A stretch of DNA of 64,000 bases, taken from positions 1,798,001-1,862,000 of the forward strand of contig JAHRBS010000009.1 in the NCBI GenBank assembly GCA_024305745.1. The letters are read 5' to 3'. Of the stretch, positions 56,991-64,000 are shown in pieces (position 1 is the stretch's first letter; each line of letters begins with the position of its first letter). The notes beneath the pieces are model-generated. The model was not told where the DNA came from. It ran no database searches and saw only the letters and a list, made by a program, of their open reading frames with translations. This DNA comes from Polyporus tsugae. Taxonomy: Eukaryota; Basidiomycota; Agaricomycetes; Polyporales; Polyporaceae. The position numbers and the translations under genes were made by a program.

Positions 56991-57365
56991 CCACTCTAGA
57001 CGGTTCGTTAAGTTTGCGCTCCTCGCTTCTGTATCCTTTCCGTACTTCGTTTTGCTCTCCTCAGGACTGGAGAGCATCATCATGCTGGACGGTATGGTAC
57101 AAACGGAGACTTACAGATGCCCAGTTTCTAGAGACGGGAATTCGGATGGGGTACGCTTCTCGCCCAGTCGGAGTCGTGTCGTACCCGAACGAAAAGGACA
57201 CGTTGTATGGTGGCGGCGTTGGGGATATCTAGATGATGGCATTAGCAAAAGTGGATAGCGCGCCTGCGATTGCGCTGGGACTCTAAATCGGGCCGGCTTA
57301 CTATGACATTCGGACGCAATGGATGGGCCCATTCAAGGCACGATTCGGAGAAAAGATAGCGGGAC

Positions 57366-57720
57366 GGTAGAGGAGCCCGAACGGCCGCTCGAGGGAGGCT
57401 CCACCATTCATTATTTGTTTTTGGAGCTCCTGTGGACGGGGAAGAGGAGCAGACTGTTAGAGAAAGCAAAATAATCGTCCGAGTGAAGCAAACAGAGTGT
57501 ATTCCGGTTGTCCTGTACGGGTCGTCGTAGTACAGAGGCAAACGGATGGATACAAAAGGTTTGCAACAGCGCGTCATCGGAACCTGCCGGCAAGCAAGCG
57601 CTGGCCCACCAAATCTGCGAATTCCAACACAGACGTCGCGATCATCAGCATAGCGCCTAGGCTCGGAAACGTATCGAATTCATTTGGGTCTGTGTAAGTA
57701 ATAGTTGGTGGGATGATGTT
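57366..57720 (+). pseudogene. second, more decayed 3' relic of the HET-domain gene
   Basis: 57366-57451 matches the coding sequence for VEEPERPLEGGFTHYLFMEL with a small insertion and substitutions. 57671-57720 matches the final codons and 3' flank (ATTTGGGTCTGTGTAAGTAATAG). About 215 bp of unrelated sequence separates the two. The 3'-flank similarity to both other HET tails, including AGTTGGTGGGA, shows it derives from the same duplication series. Confidence 0.72.
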
Positions 57721-58142
57721 GTTGTAGACTACGTATGTGCTGGCATATACCGTTGTCGTACTTCAAGTAATACGCGTCACCAAGTCCATATTAAATCATA
57801 ATCGCGGTAGTCATCGTCGTTGTGGGCGGGGCACGTCACGTTGCGGCGGCGGGGGCGAGACGGCACAAGGCTGTGTGCCTCACTGACCTCCATGCTCTTG
57901 TTGTTCTCGTCCGGTGTACAAGGTGCGCAGCGGGTGTCGTGGTGGAAGGAAGTAATCAAGGACCTCTGTATTGTTTTGTATGCGCGCAACATTCCGAGTC
58001 CAAGTTGTACCTGCAGCATTCCTACTCGTCTTACACCTGCGACATTCCGAGTCCGGTACCTGCAATCATCGACAGACCTTACACCCGACTATAGTGCCTT
58101 GGTGTCCCAAATGGACTTGTGTGATGACTCCGACCATACGCC

Positions 58143-59537
58143 CTACTTGGCTACTGCAGTGGGGCGCCAGACCTGGCAGAACTCGCCGGGAATGAGGGGC
58201 ATGAGTTGGATCTGCGCCGCGCACAAGTGAGCGGCCGACCACAATGCGAGCGGGGTCAGGCGTACCTTTGTACAAGGGGTCTTGTCTCCCCAATTGGCCA
58301 GGTCGAACACATACTGCGAGTTCGGCCACGAGATTCTGCGGTCCAGTCATGATCAGCGGCGCGTGGCAGAGACATCGCAGGCGAAACCCGACGCACATGA
58401 TGCCCGTGTCGGTCTTCTCGACATTCCACGCAACCGGGTGCGTGGTCGCCACAACCGGCGCACCCTCCCGCGCGCAACCGCAGTCGAGAGAGAGGTAGAG
58501 TCCGCTGTACGGCGGCGCGCCGCGGATGAAGCAGCCGTGTCCGCTCGGGATGAACTCCCACTGCTGGTTCGGCCCGCCGTGCTTCGGGTACCCGATGATG
58601 CTCGTCCTGTCGGCGCCGCTCAGGTCCATCACCGTCCCGCCCCGAGCGTTCGACAGGAAGTAGTATGTCCCAGGGGCGAAGGCTGGTGCTGCATGGCAGA
58701 CCGTGGCGGCGGGAGTCTCGCTCGCGGTAGGGACACGTCCCCGCTCTAACACGGAAGTCTTAGCACACGGGCGACTGCGATGGACGGAGTGCTTACCTTC
58801 CGGGCGCCAGAGCTGGCAGAGCTGACCAGGATTGCGCGGCATCAGCTGGATCTGAGCGCACAGGCGATCAACCAACCCGGACCCATCAGGGCGGAAGAAC
58901 ACAGGCGTACCGTCGTACAAGCCGCTTTGTCGGCCAGGTTGAACACATAGTTCGAGTTCGGCCACGAGATTCTGCATAATCAATCCCCGTTAGCTCCGTG
59001 ATGGAAACGGCGGACCGAACCCAACATACATGATGCCCTGCTGGGTCTGCTCGACGCTCCACACGACCGGGTGCGCGCTCGCCACGACCGGCGCATGGTC
59101 CCGCGCCCCGCCGCAGTCGACGGTGAGGTAGAGCGCGTGTCCGTCGTTGTCCGGCCGCTGGCAGCGGATGAGGTAGCCGAGCCCGCAGGGGATGAAGTCC
59201 CACTGCTGGTTCGGCCCACCGTGCATCGGGTACCCGATGATGCTGGTGCTGTCACTCGCGCTGAGGTCCATCACGGTCTCACAGTGAGCGTTCAGAAGGA
59301 TGTAGCACATCCCAGGACTGAGCGCTTTAACTGGAGCGGGTGCGGGAGCACTGTGGCACGGAGCAGGTGGAGGTGGAGGTGCGGGTGCGGGTGCGCTGTA
59401 GCAAGGAGCGATGCCGGGTACCCTGTGCCAGCATGCAGCGCGGGCAAGTGCCAGCCCTAGCGATCGAATCTTAGCAGCCGGACGACTGAGATGAAAGGAT
59501 ACTCACTGCATAAGCCTGAGCATAGCGCAAGACACAT
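58143..59537 (-). CDS. two-domain beta-trefoil lectin 4
   Basis: Seven exons: 59537-59507, 59456-59030, 58971-58911, 58851-58797, 58745-58397, 58335-58266 and 58211-58143. They total 353 residues. The exon plan is the same as lectin 3. The 31-nt exon 1 encodes MCLALCSGLC, then a Pro/Ala/Cys linker follows. Domain 1 has ALSPGMCYILLNAHCE, GGPNQQWDF, ISWPNSNYVFNLAD and IQLMPRNPGQLCQLWRP. Domain 2 has AFAPGTYYFLSNARGG, GGPNQQWEF, ISWPNSQYVFDLAN and IQLMPLIPGEFCQVWRP. The upstream block including the TATA box duplicates that of lectin 3. Both trefoils keep the QxW core, so carbohydrate binding is plausible but the ligand is unknown. Confidence 0.83.
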
Positions 59538-59599
59538 TGTTGAATAAAGCGATATAAAAGAAAACAAGGACGGATTCTCCCTAGTGGCGATAGATGGAC

Positions 59600-60010
59600 T
59601 AATGTGAGAGGGGAGATGGGGAACCAGTCGCTAAAACTACTATGCTTTTATACATGCCCACTGCGACTCTCCAAACCGTCCTCTTGACCTGGATCACGCA
59701 CCAAGGTGACTGTTGTACACTTTTACTGGCGAGCCTTGTGTTGAACGGCCTTCCATCCGAAAGGAAAGACCAGAAGTCTTCGAGGAAGCCAAATGCCGTC
59801 CATCTGTGAAGGAATGAACCGGCGCGAGGCGAGGCAGACGCGCCAGTTGTCGATCCCCCGCCCATCCAGGGAGGGCAATACGAAGTACGCGGAAAGGACG
59901 GTGCAGATTCAGTACAGAAGCGAAGGGCACAAAAGGAACAAGCACCTCCCAATCCGATGCACGATCGACCGCACGCCCACACGACTCGATCGCGGAAGGT
60001 GTCGTGACCT
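59600..60010. repeat. duplicated upstream block of lectin 4 (partner of 56560-56990)
   Basis: Similar over most of its length to the upstream region of lectin 3, with scattered indels. It carries a TATA element at the equivalent position. Confidence 0.8.
59645..59652 (-). promoter_or_regulatory. TATA box of lectin 4
   Basis: TATAAAAG on the minus strand, 108 bp upstream of the ATG at 59537. Confidence 0.65.
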
Positions 60011-60313
60011 GTACATTCGCTCTGTATAGTAAGTGTGCCATACGAGCAGGCTTCCAGTGCATGAGGACGAACACGGGTTCTCACAGGGAAGTAAACATCC
60101 AGCGTCGTAGAGCTGGCATCCACTTCGGAGAATGGATGTGCGCGCTGCGAGCAGACGTCCAACGTCGTGGAAAGAATGTTCTGAATTCTTTCCCTGAGAA
60201 TAAATGTCTCCTCTCAGAGAAGATACACGAAATTCAGGAGACCAGACGTACAACAAATAGGCCAAAGGAGAATTTAAAGTAAATGGGCGTACCATGTGGC
60301 AGGGGTAACGGTC

Positions 60314-60528
60314 AAAGATGGGCGATTCGGTGGGGGATTCGTCTGGCGATTCTGAGGGGATTCGGGAGCAGCAAATCCCCACGGAATCGCATGGGTACTC
60401 TGATCACCCCAGTTCAAGAGGTGGATTCTGTCGTTGATTCCGAATCGCGATTTTGTGCTCGATTCCCTCCTCCTGAATCGCCTCCAGGATCAATTTTTTC
60501 GAATCCCTCGTCGAATCGCCATCTTTAA
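60314..60528. mobile_element. small foldback/MITE-like element rich in GATTC/GAATC
   Basis: The left end AAAGATGGGCGATTCGG is the inverse of the right end CGAATCGCCATCTTT. Further in, GGGATTCG pairs with CGAATCCC and similar blocks. GATTC or GAATC occurs more than ten times in 215 bp, concentrated in the two arms. The structure fits a foldback or MITE. No convincing target duplication was seen, so mobility is inferred from the terminal symmetry only. Confidence 0.6.
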
Positions 60529-61439
60529 CTATCCCTATTAAATAATTGGTCACTGAGGAGGAGGAGGATCACCTGGGTTCAGGAAGGCTGGTTGAACTTC
60601 CCGCTGAAAGATGCCCACTGTTCTCGTCAACGGTGTGTTAGGTTTCGGCGACCGCATCCATGAGGTGGAAGATCGTAAATGCCGGTATGAAATTTTCAAT
60701 GGATGGTGAAGAGGGTGTACACATGCTCGATGAGAAGCCTAAAGGAGAGAGGTGCTGGAAGGACTCACAATATGACCTCCAACCGGTGACGATGATGCCC
60801 AGCTTCTGGACGTGGGAACGACCGGTTGTTGATAAGAGAATGGACATCCGCTCTTGGAGGTTTGATTTATACTCTCGGATGCTGGATGTGCACGGGTAGG
60901 AGTGAAAGTTCGGAGGAGGAAAAATGTGCTCTCCTAAGCAGCTATGTGGTGGCCGCAAGGTGCTCCTAAAGCGCGCAATTGTCTCGACCGCTTATTGCAC
61001 CGCTTTGATATCGATGGCACCGCCTTAACGCTACCCCCAGGCTGCAAAGGTAAAGGTTGTCTTCCTTAAGGCAGACTTCGGACTGACGATTGAGACGTCT
61101 TTCTTGAACTGGGGAGAGAGGTCCGTCCTCTCATGCGGCTACGTCTACCTTTGTATACGTACTTGCCAACTCACTACAGGACGCCGTGCCAGTATGAATT
61201 TCGAGACAGATAACTCCGAAGTGCGCGACTCAGATATGGTAATGGATCCCGTTAAATGGTGCATACGCGGCACGAAAGCTACATTGGGAACGAAAGTGGC
61301 GAGAATAATTTACGACAACGATAGCAGGGTAAGCGCAACGAGCAACATAACATCGTACAACCACCTCTCAGGGAACGGGTCCCTGTCCGACGGGCTTGTT
61401 AGAGTCCTTCCCGCGGACGAGGGCGACCCATGCACCACC
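60529..61439. other. region between the foldback element and lectin 5, nothing recognised
   Basis: Only short ORFs. The long plus-strand ORF starting at 61104 runs antisense through lectin 5 and is not a gene. Confidence 0.5.
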
Positions 61440-62912
61440 TCACATGTAACTAATGCTCCGCCTCTGCGGCGGGGGTTGCTGCTGGGCAGGCTGGCGCAGC
61501 AGCGCTTTGGGCGTGTGCGTCACCTCTGTAACGGTGGTGATCACGCTCGTCATCGTGGTGCGCGTCGTGGTGACGAAGTCGTGCGTCTCGCTGACGAAGA
61601 CGGTGTCGGTCGTTGCCGGGGGGGAGACGGCGCGCGCGCTCTGCACCTCAATCTCCATGCCCTTCTCGTCGCGCTCGGCGGGTGCGCAGCGGGTGTAGTG
61701 CCAGAGCTGGCAGAGCTCGCCGGGGATAAGAGGCATCAGCTGGATCTGGGAATGCCAGTCAGTGGCCAGCCGGACAAGGAGCGGAAGGCGGATGTACCTT
61801 CGTACCGGCGGTGCTATCTCCCCAGTCAGCCAGGTCGAACACGAAGTTCGAGTTTGGCCACGATATTCTACGTAGTTCCATTAGCCTCCTGTGAAAATCG
61901 ATCCCGGGCCGAGCGCGACGCACCTGATGCCCTCCTCAGTCTGTTCGACGCTCCACGCAACGGGGTACGCGCTCGCCACAACTGGCGCATTGTTCCGCAC
62001 CCCGCCCTCAACGGTCAAGTAGAGCGCGTGCCCGGCCTTGGACAACCGCACGCAGCGGATGACGTAGCCATGCCCGCTCGGGATGAACTCCCACTGCTGG
62101 TTCTGCTCGCCGTGCATCGGATACCCAATGACATTCGTGTTGTCGCCGCCGTGTAGATCCATTGCCGTCCCGCCCCGCGCGTTCAGGAGCACGTACGTTC
62201 CGGGGGTCCACATCGGGAGCGTCGCCATCAGCCCCTTCACGGAGCGCGTCGGGGAGACAGCGACTGCGGTAGCGTCAGACGGCTCGGGGGTATAGCTCGT
62301 GGGCGGGGAGGACGGCGTAAGGTCAAGCGGGGCGAGGAGCTCTTCGGTCTTGAGTTCGGGGCGGGGGGTCCGGGCGGCGTCTGTTGCAGGGGCTTCCTGC
62401 GCAGCGGGGGCTTCCCCCACCTCGAACGTGCCCACCGAGGGCAGGACGCCTGCCTCAAGGTTGCGCTCCTCCTCGGCTGGGCCCGCGTTAGCGTTGTCCT
62501 GCACCTGCACCCGCTCCATAAGAGGCGTCTTGGGCGGCTCGTCCTTCGTAACGACTGGCTCGGCTGGGATGGGAGTTGGCGGCTCGGCACCTGGCATCGG
62601 GCGCGAGCGGATGGAGGAACTGCCGTCGCTGATGGTAGAGGCACGGGCGAGTTGGGGGTTTGTCTTCTGCGGCGTGCCGACTACGGTGGCACCATTGGCT
62701 TTGCCTTGGTTCATGTCGCTCGGAGCGTTGCCCATCTTGGTGACGTTTCGGTCGCTGTCGGAGGAAGTCTTTCGGTTCAAGGTGGTCTTGCGGTGGAAGA
62801 GGCTCTTGATTGTGTAGACGGTGTGAGCGGTGGTTGCAGCGGAAGGTTTGGTGGAATTATCGGTGCGCGTCGTCCCGCGCCGACGAATGCTGAGAGAGTG
62901 AAGGGTGGGCAT
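61440..62912 (-). CDS. beta-trefoil (ricin-B-type) lectin 5 with long disordered N-terminus
   Basis: Exons 62912-61924, 61867-61798 and 61745-61440 give 454 residues. The first ~245 residues are low-complexity and charged (for example NVTKMGNAPSDMNQGKANG, TPRPELKTEEL), unlike the other family members. The trefoil follows: MWTPGTYVLLNARGG, VIGYPMHGEQNQQWEF, LYLTVEGGVRNNAPVV, ISWPNSNFVFDLADW and IQLMPLIPGELCQLWHY. The tail ends with FVTTTRTTMTSVITTVTEVT and a Gln/Pro extension, aligning with the tails of lectins 1 and 2. An in-frame ATG at 62735 (MGNAPSD) is an alternative start. This is probably the founder-like or most diverged copy. Confidence 0.83.
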
Positions 62913-64000
62913 CCTTGGTGGTCGGCGGGCAAGAGGACCTAATATTGCGCCGGAAAAGTCGAGGAATGGATGTCGTGAGGTGAACGTACGCACTGGGCGT
63001 GGCTACGCAGTCGAATGGAGCATGGACGAGGGGGAGGTTGGAGAACAGCACTTATCTGTGCGGAGAACGCACCTTCACACTGTAGTTTCACGGGTAGATC
63101 CCGCAACTTACGTCAAAGCAGCAGGAGCCCGTGTTAATGCCGGTAAAAAGGCGAGGATGCTATGTGTTGGACATGCGTGGAGGGGCCAGCGATGCGTGCT
63201 GGGGAACACGTGGATCAGCTTCGAGCAGTGTAGTTGCGGTGAACACCTGCCCGTTGAATGCTTTGCGATATGCCGGTGAACGTGTTGTGTTCTTCAACCA
63301 CGTTTTAGGACACAACTAGATCAGCTAGAACCTCGGAGCAGCTCAGAGTCTCGGGAACTTCTTATGTATATGAGCGCTTGGCTTGGGCGCGTCTACAGCC
63401 TGGAGGCACTCCATAATCTGCAGGGCTGGACCGAACTTCGAAGCAGCGAACAAGGAGGACAGATGCGTAGAGACATTAACTGATGATGATGATGACGCAC
63501 GGATGAGATACAACACAATAACCGGGAATGATACAATAGAGAAGTCCTGCATGGTCCAGTCCTTGTATGCTACCGCACACACGCGCCGCCAAGCTATGAA
63601 AGAAAATAGGTCAGCAACACGCGCAGGACTAGTGGTATAAAACCAGCAGAGATAAGCATAAATGCAGCACACAACGCAATCCCGAAAAGTAAGCGGCGCT
63701 CCAAGTCCTACATGGCCACAGTGACGGTCTACCGTCCAAACGAGGGGGTAGGGTGGACCGTTCGACACATCAGATTGAAAACCAGCGGCACTGTCATGAG
63801 TGGAATGGTTACGAAATTGCGGCTTAGACTGACCGACCAATCAGAGACCTTTTGCCTTGAATTGACCGGCCGCGCGACCAAGGCACGACAGGCAGCGGAT
63901 ACCGCTGACCGGACAACCTTGTAAAATGACTAGAAATGGTCTCCTATTGCAAGCTTATTCCGCCCTGAACTGCATACAAAGCTATGCTTACTCCCGTGTG
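62913..64000. other. right-end region with weak gene candidates
   Basis: It holds the lectin 5 promoter and a minus-strand 165-codon ORF (63343-63840) without recognisable features. A 70-codon plus-strand ORF (63712-63924, starting MATVTVYRPNEGVGW) has TATAAAAC about 75 bp upstream, near 63637. The TATA spacing makes the last worth noting, but there is no homology argument, and a spliced gene could run off the window. Confidence 0.3.

Noticed and set aside
61104..62156. 350-codon plus-strand ORF
   Set aside because: Antisense to the lectin 5 exons, whose trefoil motifs, splice sites and paralogues are clear.
1..64000. CRISPR array, rRNA genes or bacterial-type operons
   Set aside because: No regularly spaced repeats or rRNA sequence seen; spliced genes show the DNA is fungal.

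Overview
The window looks like Agaricomycete (mushroom-forming Basidiomycota) chromosomal DNA, with a polypore-like flavour. The evidence is many GT-AG introns of about 50-60 nt, the gene families present (multi-exon P450 clusters, ricin-B-type beta-trefoil lectins, HET-domain proteins, UstYa/DUF3328 proteins, Zn2Cys6 regulators) and a Ty1/copia LTR element. Gene models were built by eye from splice sites and reading frames. All multi-exon models reported as intact sum to whole codons.

Layout. 1-2.8 kb: a seven-exon multi-pass membrane protein, then a rearranged scar holding a cytochrome P450 relic and a second copy of the membrane gene's last exon. 3.1-5.5 kb: an intact 12-exon P450 on the minus strand. 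7-21.3 kb: a conserved-looking core with a Kin1/MARK-type kinase, the signal peptidase subunit Spc1 and a Zn2Cys6 transcription factor, with a gene-poor gap at 12.5-16.3 kb. 22.5-28.2 kb: two more P450s with exactly the same 12-exon architecture on the plus strand.

28.5-38.3 kb is a mobile-element nest. A decayed short-chain dehydrogenase gene is split by a 2.1-kb terminal-inverted-repeat transposon (5-bp target duplication), which carries a near-palindromic 351-bp MITE. Just downstream lies a 6.3-kb copia-type LTR retrotransposon with near-identical LTRs, a 5-bp target duplication and a single in-frame TGA between protease and integrase.

39-48.6 kb: two small secreted-peptide genes with identical exon-1 length and intron phase, two UstYa-like (DUF3328) genes, an unrecognised single-pass membrane protein and a Rieske-DUF455 fusion. 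This could be a ustiloxin-like (dikaritin-type) RiPP or secreted-peptide locus; that is inference.

49.4-62.9 kb: a tandem family of five beta-trefoil lectin genes on the minus strand (three with one domain, two with two domains), interleaved on the plus strand with one complete HET-domain gene and two relics of its 3' end. The lectin/HET divergent pair has clearly been duplicated as a unit, which suggests a fast-evolving recognition or allorecognition locus.

No rRNA, tRNA or CRISPR array was found.
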